Assembly: GCA_902729315.2 (NCBI GenBank)
Contig: LR746266.1
Span: forward strand, 5,710,259-5,774,258
DNA from: Spirodela intermedia
Taxonomy: Eukaryota; Streptophyta; Magnoliopsida; Alismatales; Araceae
Length of the DNA: 64,000 nucleotides
Direction: 5' to 3'
Below are positions 48,222 through 58,832 of the stretch, in pieces; position 1 is the stretch's first letter, and every line of letters starts with the position of its first letter. The notes beneath the pieces are model-generated. The model did no database searches and was not told where the DNA came from. It saw nothing but the letters and a program-made list of their open reading frames with translations. A program made the translations under genes and the position numbers.

Positions 48222-48738
48222 GTGGAAGTTCCTGTTCCTTCTGCCAGCAGTGCACTTGGAAGAACTCACGGGTGGGTATTTATGATTTTGTCAAAAAGAT
48301 TTACTTTTTTCATAGACGGGGAAAGGAAAGAAGAGGGGAGAGGGAGGGAGATCGCGCTGATCCGTCGGGGATTGCCTTCTGTGCTCCGATCATCGCTTAG
48401 TCTTCTGGGGATTTTGCGGGAATTCAGGAGGAAGGAGGCGAAGAAACAGAAGCCGCAACCCCCTCCCCCCTCCTCGCTCCGGTTCCTCCCTGATTCAGAG
48501 CCAGCTGTTTGAGAACAGCCTGGGCGTCTCCCCCACGGCGCTGGCAGGAAGAAGACGCCTGGCCTGCCTCCGAGGGTTACACGCTGGCGTGAGGCCGGCG
48601 TACTGGTCGTCTCCGCGTCGCACCAACTAGAGGGTACCACTGATCTTTCTCCCCTCGTATTAATGGCCTAGGGCACCCCCCCCCCCCGGTCAATCTCCCC
48701 GTTCCTCGTTGGTGCTGCTGTCGGGTATCAGAATCGCC
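46602..48738. other. Intergenic, upstream of the ACR gene
   Basis: AT-rich spacer from about 47.0 to 47.85 kb, then GC-rich DNA to 48.7 kb with a GA run near 48196-48222. The open frame at 47868-48512 crosses that GA run and looks non-coding, so this part is more likely the ACR promoter and leader. Confidence 0.5.
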
Positions 48739-48864
48739 ATGGTCCCGCCATTGCAGGGCTGCTCCAAGCTCTGGAGCGGCATGGAGCGTTGTTGGGCCGG
48801 CGGCGGGTACTGCCCCTACTTCGACCCCGATTACGACTCCCTCACCGAAAGAATCAACCCTCCG

Positions 48865-48905
<41 letters not shown>

Positions 48906-50724
48906 CCTTCCGCTGGGTCTCCTGTAATGAGTTTGATTCCTGTGCAGCGTCTCCGTGGACAACGAGACTTGTGTCGACACAACCCTCGTGAAGGTTCTAT
49001 TTCCGTATTCCTCATCCAAACCAAAGAACCATTTTCCTTAGAACCGATTTACGTTCGTGTTCCTTTCCTCCCTTCTCATCCTCAATCTGTATCCTTCGAT
49101 TGCAGGTCGACGGGACCAACAAGCACGGGATACTGCTGGAGATGGTGCAGGTGCTGACCGACCTCGACCTAGTTATCTCCAAATCCTACGTCTCTTCCGA
49201 CGGGGGATGGGTCATGGACGGTATTTTTCTACACGTCTCTCTCTCTCTCTCTCTCTCTCAATCTCTGTGACGATAGCAACTATGACAACGATGACAACGA
49301 TGATGCAGTTTTCCATGTGACGGACCAGTTTGGGCGGAAGCTGAGCGATCGCTCTCTCATCAGCTATATCCAGCAGGTTCCAGCAAATCTCTCTTTCCCT
49401 CACCCCCTCACAGTTATCCTTCTAAGCCTGTATCGGCTGAGCTTCCGCCGATTCCTGCAATTCACAGTCGCTGACGTCGACGCGATTGAGAGGAGGGGCG
49501 GAGCCGGTGAAGACTTGCCTCGGCAGGGTGGTGGCGCCGCCAGTGACGGCATCGTCAGAGCACACGGCCTTGGAGCTGACGGGATCTGACCGGCCGGGAA
49601 TCCTCTCCGAGCTCTCCGCCGTCATCGTCAAGCACGGCTGCCAGGTGGTCTCAGGCCAAGCATGGACCCACAACTCCCGCGCGGCGTGCATCCTCTACCT
49701 CGACGGGCAGCTCTCTGGTGGCGCCCGGTTGAGGGAGCTTGAGGATCAGCTCGAGCACGTCGTCGCCGCCCACCACGGCCCCCGCGAGCGGTGGCGGCTG
49801 AGGCTGCGGCCCGCGGCGCACGCAGCCAGTTCCGTCCACACCGAGCGACGACTACACCAGCTGATGCACGAGGACAGGGACTTCGAGGAGGAGGAGGAGG
49901 AGGCAGAGGCAACGAGGAAGAAGATGGCCGCGAAGGTGTCCATCGAGAGTTGCAGGGAGAAGGGCTACTCCGTTGTCGGAATCCGGAGTCGGGACCGGCC
50001 GAAGCTGCTCTTCGACACCGTGTGCACGCTCACGGACCTGGACTACGTCGTCTTCCACGCCACCGTCAGCTCCCACGGACCGCTTGCCGTCCAGGTACGA
50101 CGCCCATCGCCATTGTCGTCGTCGCAGGCCAAAACTCGCTGCTCACGGCCTGGTTCCTCAGGAGTACTTCATCCGCCGCATGGACGGCCGCCCTCTGGAC
50201 TCTGAGGCCGAGCAGAGGAGGGTGGCCAGGTGCCTGGTTGCCGCCGTAGAGCGCAGAGTCTCGCAGGTGGGCTATCGGGCTTCTTAACAGTGAACTTCCT
50301 TCTCTCAGCGCCTCTAAAACTAACGGCTCCATGACCATGAATGAAGGGGCTGAGGCTGAAAGTGTGCACACCCGACCGGCTGGGGCTCCTCTCCGAGGTG
50401 ACTCGGGTGTTCAGGGAGCACGGGCTGACCATGAAGGGGGCGGAGATCGGCACGCTCGGGGAGAGCGCCGTAGGGACCTTCTGCGTAAGGGACGCTTCCG
50501 GGGGGAAGGTGGAGACTCGGACGATGGACTCGATGAGGAAGGAGATCGGGGGAGAGGTGGCCCTGGAGGTGGACGACTCGTCACCCTGGCCGCCGGCGAG
50601 GCCGAGCAGCCGCCCGTCCTCGACAAGCGGGAGGGGCGACGAAGGGGGAAGACCCTCTCTCGGCAGCCTCCTCTGGTCTCAATTTGGACGTCTCTCCAAC
50701 AACTTCGGATCCATCAGGTCTTGA
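48739..50724 (+). CDS. ACR: ACT-domain repeat (ACR) protein
   Basis: Plant ACR protein with four ACT domains, thought to bind small ligands such as amino acids and to serve as a regulator or sensor. Exons: 48739-48866, 48948-48993, 49106-49220, 49309-49376, 49468-50094, 50162-50266, 50347-50724; phases agree and give 488 aa. An alternative start at 48781 gives 474 aa. After the typical YCPYFDPDYDSLTERINPP and DNETCVDTTLVK come ACT1 (from about residue 59, GTNKHGILLEMVQVLTDLDL), ACT2 (about 153, LTGSDRPGILSELSAVI), ACT3 (about 284, RSRDRPKLLFDTVCTLTDLD) and ACT4 (about 364, TPDRLGLLSEVTRVFREHGL). An acidic insert of consecutive Glu residues lies between ACT2 and ACT3. No kinase or nucleotidyltransferase domain is present. 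Confidence 0.93.
48868..48903 (+). repeat. (CT)n microsatellite filling ACR intron 1
   Basis: A CT run of about 36 bases starts one base into the 81-base first intron, right at the splice donor (GAG|GTCTCT). Confidence 0.95.
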
Positions 50725-50747
50725 GAACAGAAACTGGCATGCGCAGT

Positions 50748-50814
<67 letters not shown>

Positions 50815-51535
50815 GAACATCCGATAAACTCACACGTGGAGATCGGCATTTCCCACACGCGGCCTCCTGATAGAGGTCCAACTTTGACAATGTATAGGGA
50901 TTTCCAGCTGAAAAAAGTATGCCCATCGACCCGCCCCCCGAGCGTTTGCAAGTCGGCGTCGTCAAGACACTCTTCAGCCCACCCACCCACCACCGTCTTC
51001 CCTCTCCGGGCTATGGCGGCAGAAGACGATCCCTCTCATCGAATTCCAGAGCTTTAAAAATCGAGTTCTAGTCCAGAAGCTGAGGATGATCTTGACCAAG
51101 AAGAACGATCTTGAATGATAACAGACGATCTTTCTCTCGGTGGGTTTCAAAGACACCGTGGGAAGCCCTCTTAGTTGCCATTACAGACGGAGGGGCTCAG
51201 AAGAAGTAATTCCTCCCATCTCGTGTATGGCGACGGGGGACTCCCATGGAATGTTCTGCACTTGTCCGGGGAAAGCGTCTGGCAACGGCTGGCGGCCATG
51301 CCGCGCCATGCACGTCCAAAGGCGCCGCTGGCAGTCGCGGCGAGCGCGAGAAGGCCACCCCACGCCCGCCGGGCGGCGTGTGACTCGAGCCTCTCTGCAC
51401 GAGCAGGCGGACGTCGCGCTGACTAATGTCTACGTGGTACATCTTGGAGATGTTGCCTTCCACAGGTCAAACCAGGGATCCATTCTTAAGGAACGGCCGA
51501 GCGAGAGAGAGGGGAACACTCCCAGCGGACACTCA

Positions 51536-51570
<35 letters not shown>

Positions 51571-52902
51571 TAATTCCTCTTACCAATATTTCTTCCAACT
51601 ATATTAACCCTACTCCATGCATCATTCCTTTGTGTTTTTGTCTCTTTGTGTTGATTAGATAATACCATATTAATGGGGTTGCGTAAATTTAGGCCATATT
51701 TTTGCCCATATATATATGTATAATATTTTAGAAAACATGAGAAGCCCATTACGATACAATTAACTCCATTTAAAACTTGTATTTTTGCTCGTAAAATCGT
51801 ATTTTCTTAATCTATCTAATTAAACATACCTCGAAGGCAAGACCTCTGTCGCCTCAACCACACACGCCCCCAGTCAACTGGCCCGTGTGAATAGCCTAGC
51901 CTGAGTCCGTCAACACGACTCCGAGCCGACCCACTTTGGTTTGGCCAACGATCGCAGGCCAATTTAGGCCCAATACCACTTGGTCGAGGCAGGATTGCCG
52001 CCCCTTTGGCTCCAATCGACGAACTCGGCCAGGAGTCAAACGGGCCCACAACGCCCCTGGGGGATCTCGTCAAATCATTACAACCTGAGACCGTCAGAGC
52101 TCCCCGGCACGTGCAGTAAGATGCCCTTTGACCGACTGACTGACGCGCCCCACGTGCCGAGGGCGGAACAGTTGGAGTGGTCCAGCGTCGTCCAAGAACG
52201 GAGATTAATGGAGTATGATGCGCGCATGGGCCGGTCCTGGACCAATCCCCAATGCACGGGTGGCGATCCATGTCCACGTGGGATCCCGATCACCGCCCCC
52301 GTCAGCCTCCACTTCACGGAAGGCTGCGACCGATCGTCACCGTCCATCGGACGTAGTCCTCCTCCGATGGCGTGGTGGCCGACCGGTAGGGCCCGCTGAT
52401 GGGATTCAGACAGGACATTCTTGCAGGCGCGGGCCCACGGCAGGCCAGTTGGTATGCGAGGCGAGGACCTTGGGTGGGAGTTGACTGGGCTACATAACGG
52501 CCCACTGTCAAAGTCTCGGCCATGGAGAAGGACCGGTTTCTCGTTCCTTGGACGTGAGGGGAAGCCGCCAGCGCCGGAGATGACGAGGTTCGCCGCATTC
52601 ACGGATGAGACGACGGAAGAGATTACCGAGGTCCGGCGAAGCGACGGCGCTCTGGAGAACCAACACTCGAGCAGCGAGAGATAATTCCTCTCGAGAATGA
52701 CAAAAATGGACGACCCACCTGCACCGGGTCCTCGGCTTATTGAGGAGGGAGGGGGATGATCCCGCCGGAAGCCCTCTGCAGATCGGCGCTTCTCCCTGCC
52801 ACGGGAAGAAGGAAATCTGGGAACGTATGAAGATTGTACACCACGAGAAGCAGAAACTCGAAGGCACTTGGAGATGAAATCGCCGCGTTCATCTATCCGC
52901 CT
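50725..52902. other. Intergenic between convergent ACR and U-box genes
   Basis: Begins with the ACR 3' region and a 59-base CT run, followed by mixed DNA with another CT run near 51.54 kb and an AT-rich part at 51.6-51.85 kb. Open frames between 52.0 and 52.9 kb overlap one another on both strands and show no known domain. The last part is the U-box gene's 3' flank. Confidence 0.5.
50753..50811 (+). repeat. (CT)n microsatellite after the ACR stop
   Basis: A CT run of about 59 bases beginning 28 bases after the ACR stop codon, so probably inside the ACR 3' UTR. Confidence 0.95.
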
Positions 52903-52948
52903 TCACTGGATCGTCGTCGTCAGCTTGCACTTGGAGATGAAATCGCCG
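52864..52948. repeat. 22-bp direct repeat spanning the U-box gene stop
   Basis: The same 22 bases (starting GCACTTGGAG, ending AAATCGCCG) occur at 52864-52885 and 52927-52948, 63 bases apart. The second copy encodes GDFISKC near the C terminus of the U-box protein; the first lies just past its stop codon on the gene's strand. Confidence 0.85.
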
Positions 52949-54258
52949 GTGGTGTAGTTGACGCTGCAGAGCTTCAAGAGCTCCGCCGACTGCTGCTTGA
53001 GAGTCGGAGCGCACCCGCTCTGGATCACCAGCAAGAGCTTCGCCGCCAGTCCCGCCTCTACCGCTCGGGGGGCGCACTCCCCGGGGGAATTCTTGCAGAC
53101 GGCGAGGAGGATCGATAGAGCGCACTGCGTGCAGGCCTCCGAAACCCTCATCAGCAACCTCACTGCGTTGGGGATCGTCTGGGGGCAGTCCCTCAGGGCC
53201 ACACAGCCCTCGGGGATCGCCGACAGGAGCTCCAGGATCTGGAGCGCCGATTCCATGCAGCTGGGATTCAAACTGGGCAGCTGCTCCACGAGCTGCGGGA
53301 CGACTCCCACGCTCACCACGGAGCTCAGGACATGGCGGTGGGAGGAGCAGATGGCCCTGAGGAGGCCCAGACCCGCCGCCGTCCCATTCGAATCTCTCCT
53401 GTTCTTCACCAGCCGGAGCAACCCCACGAGGAGGCTGAAGCTGGAGACAACCTCGGGGCGGAAATCCTCCTCCACCATGAGCGCCTCGATGTACTTCGTG
53501 CAGTTGATCTTCGTCTCGATGGAGCCCTCGTTGAGCATGTCCACGACGAGGGAGATCTTGGCGGGCTGCATCAGAGTTCGCTTGGAGTCGGAGCCGAGGG
53601 GGAGGTTGACGAGGATGGCGATGGCTTCGGAGCCGACGGCGTGGGACGTGAAGGGGCCGAGCAGGGAGGCGATGGAACAGGCGCCGCCGGCGTCGACGGC
53701 GTCGACGACCGCTTTTCCGGCGGCGGTGTGGGCCGTGGCCAGGCGGCGGAGCTCCCTGAGGGACTGGACGCGGGCCGCCTGGCCCTTGGCCTTGCGGAGG
53801 CCCTCGAGGAGCTCCGTTATCCGGCCATGGACGTCCTCGGAACGCTTCTTGGAGAGGAGGTACCGCTGCCTGAACCAGGCGTAGATGAGCTGGTGTAGGG
53901 TTCGGTTGGGGGTGACGGCGTCGTCCCAGAGCTCCTGCATCGTAGTCGGGCAGGTGAGGCTCCCCATCGAGAACCACCGCAGGATGTTGCAGCGCTCGTA
54001 GGTCTGCCCGGTGCAGAGGGTCACCGGATCCACCATGGGTTGCAGGGAGATGGGGCAGATGAACACCGGCGGCACGTCGTCGTCCGCTGAGTCGAGCTCC
54101 TCGATCATCTTCTTCAGGTCGAGCTTCTCGGCGGTCCCGACTGTGCCGCTGGCCACCCCGCCGCCTAGGATGCCGTTCTTGACGGCGGTCTCCAGATCTA
54201 TGACCTGGGTGCCGCCCTCTACGCGCCATGGCGCGTGGTGCCGCTGAAACTGGGGCAT
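52903..54258 (-). CDS. PUB: U-box E3 ubiquitin ligase, PUB30/31-like
   Basis: Intronless 451-aa plant U-box protein with an armadillo-like C-terminal region, predicted to ubiquitinate substrates with an E2 in the cytosol. The U-box spans residues about 63-137 ([60 protein letters not shown]). Before it is [20 protein letters not shown] followed by KKMIEELDS, an N-terminal region closely like Arabidopsis PUB30/PUB31. After it come helical repeats containing [38 protein letters not shown] and [20 protein letters not shown]. Length and intronless structure match that subgroup, in which PUB30 is linked to salt response in Arabidopsis; the role here is not proven. The coding region is very GC-rich. 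Confidence 0.94.
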   Translation of the reverse strand: MPQFQRHHAPWRVEGGTQVIDLETAVKNGILGGGVASGTVGTAEKLDLKKMIEELDSADDDVPPVFICPISLQPMVDPVTLCTGQTYERCNILRWFSMGSLTCPTTMQELWDDAVTPNRTLHQLIYAWFRQRYLLSKKRSEDVHGRITELLEGLRKAKGQAARVQSLRELRRLATAHTAAGKAVVDAVDAGGACSIASLLGPFTSHAVGSEAIAILVNLPLGSDSKRTLMQPAKISLVVDMLNEGSIETKINCTKYIEALMVEEDFRPEVVSSFSLLVGLLRLVKNRRDSNGTAAGLGLLRAICSSHRHVLSSVVSVGVVPQLVEQLPSLNPSCMESALQILELLSAIPEGCVALRDCPQTIPNAVRLLMRVSEACTQCALSILLAVCKNSPGECAPRAVEAGLAAKLLLVIQSGCAPTLKQQSAELLKLCSVNYTTGDFISKCKLTTTIQ

Positions 54259-54425
54259 ACTCTTCTCCCCTTCTTCTGCCCTTCCCTAATCTCCCAGATC
54301 AGGAGAAGAAACCGATGAACACGCCGGGAAGACGAACGGGAAGAAAACGCCAACGAGCTGGACGGGGGGAGAAATGCCGAGCGGAGGGAGGAGGAGAGAG
54401 GGGGAAGGGCTAAATTCTTCGAGAA

Positions 54426-54855
54426 GCGGATGAGCGGCGACGGCGGAGAGATCCCAAATGGCGCCGCCGGCGCTCTGCTCTCCCTTGCAGCATCATCACC
54501 TGCACTGAGACGGTGGAGGCGGCGGCGACGGAAACAGACCCGGCCTCTTGCTCTGGCTCCGTCGAAGAGATGCAGGCCATCATTGTCATCGCCGGCATCA
54601 TCGCCTCATAATCCTCTCCTCCGGCCAACTCCGCTCAGCTCTCGCTTCCCCCGTCGAAACCGAGGAAAATAATGGCGAAATGAACCAGGGGCAAAGCGGG
54701 AGAAACCACATCCGGAAAAATCACCATGGCCCGAAAAAAAATGCTCGAAAAATATTCTACATCCGGTCAGTCCAGTCTGGGAAAAAGAAACCCGCCCTCC
54801 CTCTGAATACGATAGATACAGAGGAGAGAGAAAGAGTGAGAGAGAGAGAGAGAAA
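54426..54855. repeat. Diverged duplicated segment, copy 1
   Basis: Shares collinear blocks with 56860-57235. Examples are CTCTCCCTTGCAGCATC here against CTCTCCCTTGCGGCATC there, then CACCTGCA, ATATTCTAC, GAAACCC and a final GA run. It lies about 170 bases upstream of the U-box start codon. It does not look coding on either strand. Confidence 0.6.
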
Positions 54856-56859
54856 TAATCGGGAGAAGACAGAGGGAGGACGGGGGGACGACCGAGGAGA
54901 GAGAGGGAGGGAGTCGACAACGGCCACCGCGCACGTATCAGCGTCGCACGCGCGCCACTTCTGCATCTCCCCTAATCCCTCGTGCTTCAGGGTCCGCTTC
55001 AAATTGTCGAGCTCGTAGATAAGTCGTTACATTAAAAAGAAAATATTTATCCGCTCTAAATTTTAAAAAACGTTTTTTTCCCGCACCATTATTTCGATTA
55101 TTTAATTTTATTTATATCACCATTAATAAGAAAGGGCCCCACACCTTTTCCGGATCCCGCCCGCACAGATTCGGGTACGCACGTGTGCGCCGTACTCTCG
55201 GACTGCGATCCGGCTGGGAAGGCCAGCTCGTTTCACCTCCTCCATGCGGTACATTTACAGCCACTTTTCCAAGGATCCGGATTGCACCTTCCTCACTGGG
55301 TTCGCACGTGTACCCTCTCTCTCTCTGCTCTCTCTCTCTATCTCTTAGCCCTCTCCCTCTCTTTCTCTCTCTTCGTAACAGTGATGGTAGTCTGTCCGGG
55401 CACGGATATCAGCCGCATTAAATAAAAATATGGACATTAAAATACGGCGGGGGCGTACGAAAACTAGTGCGCCGGACGGGGGAGCACGTGAGGCTTGCTT
55501 CGACACGTGAGACCCGGACACGTCATGTTTTTTACGACATGTCAGACTACTGAATCCGATCGACGACGAAGACGAGCCCGGGGGGTAGATTTATCGGATC
55601 GATTCTGGCGTCGCTTAAGCGAATCAAATGGTGAACCATGGAATGGGCCCAACCGTGGAAACATCCTGGGTCGTCCTTTCAAGAATGCGGGCGGCAAGGG
55701 CCGTCGTTTGGATGCGCCAGGGACTGGAGTGTTGGGTCTACATATGGTTGACTGGTCAGAGAGCGGGGGGAGGGGTTTTTCTTGATGTTGTTGACGGGTA
55801 TGTGGGGCCCGCTGAGGCCTCCGTTCCCAGGTTAGTTAACGTTTCCAATGTTAAACAGACGGTCAACCTTACCGACGATATTATCGCCTCTGACGGGGTA
55901 ATAAATCCGAATCTGGGGTTTGACTGCGGCGAGGTCCCCGCGGGTTTGGACCAAGCCGCCGTCACGGCCCAGGCCCTGGCGGGACCACCGCCCAGTCTCG
56001 ACTGCAGCGGCCCTGTTCCTCGGGAAAATAAACTACGCCGAAGGGGAGACGGATCTCGGTCTCCCTCAGGACGTCTCTCTCTCTCTCTCTCTCTCAACCT
56101 GCTGACGTGGCCTGCTCATCCTTGAGAAAGAGAGAGAGAAAGAGTTTTCTAGTGGGCAGATGGGCTGGTTCCGAGCCTGGTAAGGAACGAAGAAAAAGAT
56201 AGCCTTGGAAGAAAATGACGTCCAAATATAACAAACCAATATACGTTGGGAGCACTTTCGTCAAAATTATCTATTAAAAAATAATATTTTATTCATTTTA
56301 CGTTGAAATTTTTGTCTTTACAAGATAAGTTCAGCAAGTTACGTCTCTTTCTCTCTCTCTCTCTCCCCCTCCTTCCCCCAGATTTATCGGTTAGCTATTA
56401 CACCCTACAGATGACACTCCAAAATAGTTGACCTTCCGAAGTCCGCAGTCTCTGAACATGGCGTCAGTCAAACTGAGATATTCGAAAACTATGAAGTGGG
56501 TTGACCCTCTCATTAAGTTCACGGTTCTACGGTGTGTTCTCCCCGTCGACCTCCGCCGTTTATCTAGGATAGAGGGTTCGAGAGGACGGCTGTATAAGGG
56601 GTCAAAGTCCCCGTAAAAGACGGGGAGGGGAGAAACCAGGCCCCCCGAAGGTCCGAACATGGTCTAGATAGTCACAAAAATATACTTATTTGTCCGACAG
56701 TGGGCAATCAGATCGTTCCGCAGCCTGCCGGAGAGACTGAAGGCTGAACCTTGGAAAGGAGGAGGATTCATCGATGATTCTGGTAGTTTCTTACGAATAA
56801 AAGACTGATTATTAGAACGTAGAAGAGAGGAAATATTAGATTCCTTGTGAAAACGAATG

Positions 56860-57204
56860 AAGACCATGGTGGAGAGATCTCAGATGATGGTGCTGGTGCT
56901 CTCCTCTCCCTTGCGGCATCTTCACCTGCACAGACGATGGCGGTGGGGGAGGCAGGAACGGACCTCGACGCTGGCTTCGCCCAGGAGATTTGATGGCATG
57001 ATTTTCCACTTATCATCCTCCCGTGAATTACCCTGCTTAGCTCTCGCCTTCTTCGTAGAAGGCCACGAAAGAATGGTGAAAGCATCCACGAGTAAGTGAG
57101 GGTGACCCGCATCAGGGAAAGAAAAAATGTTCGGAAGATATTCTACGTCAAGTCAGGCTGGAAGGAAGAAACCCTGAAAAGAACCCCCTCCCTAGTACGA
57201 GAGC

Positions 57205-57235
<31 letters not shown>
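56860..57235. repeat. Diverged duplicated segment, copy 2
   Basis: Second copy of the segment at 54426-54855, in the same orientation and block order and ending in a GA run. It lies about 110 bases beyond the LCAT-like gene's stop. The copies differ by many substitutions and indels, so the duplication is old. Confidence 0.6.
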
Positions 57236-57344
57236 CTAGTGTCCCGGTGGGCCGACTCAACATCGGCAGCCATGAAGAGTAGTCCATAAAGGAAACGAGG
57301 GACTAGGTACAGGAACGAAGGAGAAGCAAGAGCCGAATCTGCAG

Positions 57345-58832
57345 TCAGTGGTCATCGACCCTGTGGTAGGAGTCGAGGAGGCCTCGCGTTGCGATAAGGT
57401 CGGGTGCAGAGCAGTGGACGTGGGGGATCGAGGTCTCCGTCGCCGAGGAACCCATAAGATGAGAGTTTATCTCGCAGATTTCCTGCATTATCACCCTCAC
57501 GGCGGCTTCATCCTTGAGGATGGACCTGTGACAGACGTGGGAGATGTTGACAACCTTGAGCCATTGCCCCGTGGCGCGCCCCCACCCGGACGCCAGCGCG
57601 AGTAGGCTGGCTAGGTTGACCGTCCCGTCACCGTCCCCGTAGACCACCTCCGGTTGCCTGTCGAACCCTTCCTTCCCGTACACGAGCCTCTCCGGCGTCT
57701 TCACGCCGGTTCCAATTATGTTCGTCACGGGGACCTTCGGCACCGGTAGCCTCTCGACCAGCGGCAGAATCCGGGTCTTGTAGGGGAGGACGCCCTCCGG
57801 GAACCCTATTTCCTCAAGGAACTCGGGTACCTCCGTCGCCGAGAAGTTCCTCTCGGGGGTGATGACGAGCGGGCTGCTACCGAAAACCTTAGGTGACGGC
57901 AGCAGCCACAGGTTGCTCTCCGAGCTCCTCTGCTCGTCCCTCACCAGCAGCGGGTCCAGCCCAGGGATGCCCACTGAGTAGCCCGAGGCAAAGGTCAGCA
58001 TCCCGCGGACGGCGCCGCCCCATGGCGCCGACAAAGCGACGAAGTGCTTGACGAACCTCTGCCGCCACGAGGGGGGATTCCGATTCAGAAGCTGGAGGAC
58101 GAAGAGCCCTCCCAGGCTGTGGGACACGAGTATCACCGGCCTGCCGCCGTTGGATGCGGTGGCGTTCTCTACCAGGCCCTTGAGATCGCGGAGGTACTCC
58201 GCCCCCACCTTCGACGGGTGCCCCTCCGCCGCAAGTCCGTAGCGGAAGTCGTACGGCGCCCCAAACAAGTTCTCGCCGTCCCTGTAGCCGATCTCCTCCA
58301 GCGATCTCACCAGCGTCGCCATGTACTCCGTTATGTGCCTGCGAGGAGAGATCTAAGATGACGGGCAGCCTTCGTCAGAGCTGTGAGACAGACAGAAGCC
58401 AAAGTGGGGCGGGCCGAACTTCAGGTGGGGATCGCGGTAGAGGAGGCCCAGGGTGGAGCCGAAGTGGGGGACCCGCGTTTCCACACCAGGGGCGTTGCGG
58501 TAGTCGTCGAGCTCCGAGCTGTACAGTAGGGTCATCCGCTCAGCGAAGCACCGGGTGAAGGGGGCGACGAGCAGCGCTGGGTCGAACCAGAGCCGGAACC
58601 ATCCCTCCTTGTCCCGGCGGGTCCGGGCCCAGCGGCCGCAGAGCAAGCTAGATGGCCGGTAGCCCTCGGTGAGACGCGCCTCAAGCTGGCTGCCGACGCT
58701 GCCCGGCACGAGCACTAGTGGGTGTAGGCGTTCCCCTCCGCCGGCGGCCTCGAGGAGCTGCAGCAGCTGCGCCAATGCAAGGAAGAGGATCAACGGCCAA
58801 TCCAGAGGCTTCCTCTTCTTCCCATTCACCAT
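57345..58832 (-). CDS. LCAT1: Lecithin-cholesterol acyltransferase-like 1
   Basis: Alpha/beta-hydrolase of the plant LCAT-like 1 group, an acyltransferase or phospholipase on membrane lipids or sterols, predicted secreted or endomembrane. Minus-strand exons 58420-58832 and 57345-58338 join in phase and give 468 aa. The N terminus has a hydrophobic signal (WPLILFLALAQLLQLLEAA), then HPLVLVPGSVGSQLEARL with the family's lid region and GWFRLWFDPALLVAPFTRCF. The nucleophile is Ser212 in ILVSHSLGGLFVL, the acid is Asp375 in YGDGDGTVNLASL, and the base is a His in ISHVCHRSILKDE (405 or 408). GAPYDFRYGLAAEGHPS and LSAPWGG are also conserved. The protein ends with about 40 residues beyond what I recall for the Arabidopsis enzyme. 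Confidence 0.95.

Larger units (their letters stand above)
54259..57344. other. Intergenic, upstream of the U-box gene
   Basis: Starts with the U-box gene leader and promoter. It includes two diverged copies of one segment (about 54426-54855 and 56860-57235), CT/GA runs near 54.84, 55.32, 56.07 and 57.21 kb, and AT-rich spacer. No reading frame shows a known domain. Confidence 0.5.

Noticed and set aside
47868-48512. 214-codon plus-strand open frame upstream of the ACR gene
   Set aside because: Passes through a GA repeat and Gly/Arg-rich GC DNA with no known motif; more likely leader or promoter.
52889-54229. 446-codon minus-strand frame overlapping the U-box gene
   Set aside because: It is a shifted reading of the 451-aa U-box frame and lacks any domain.
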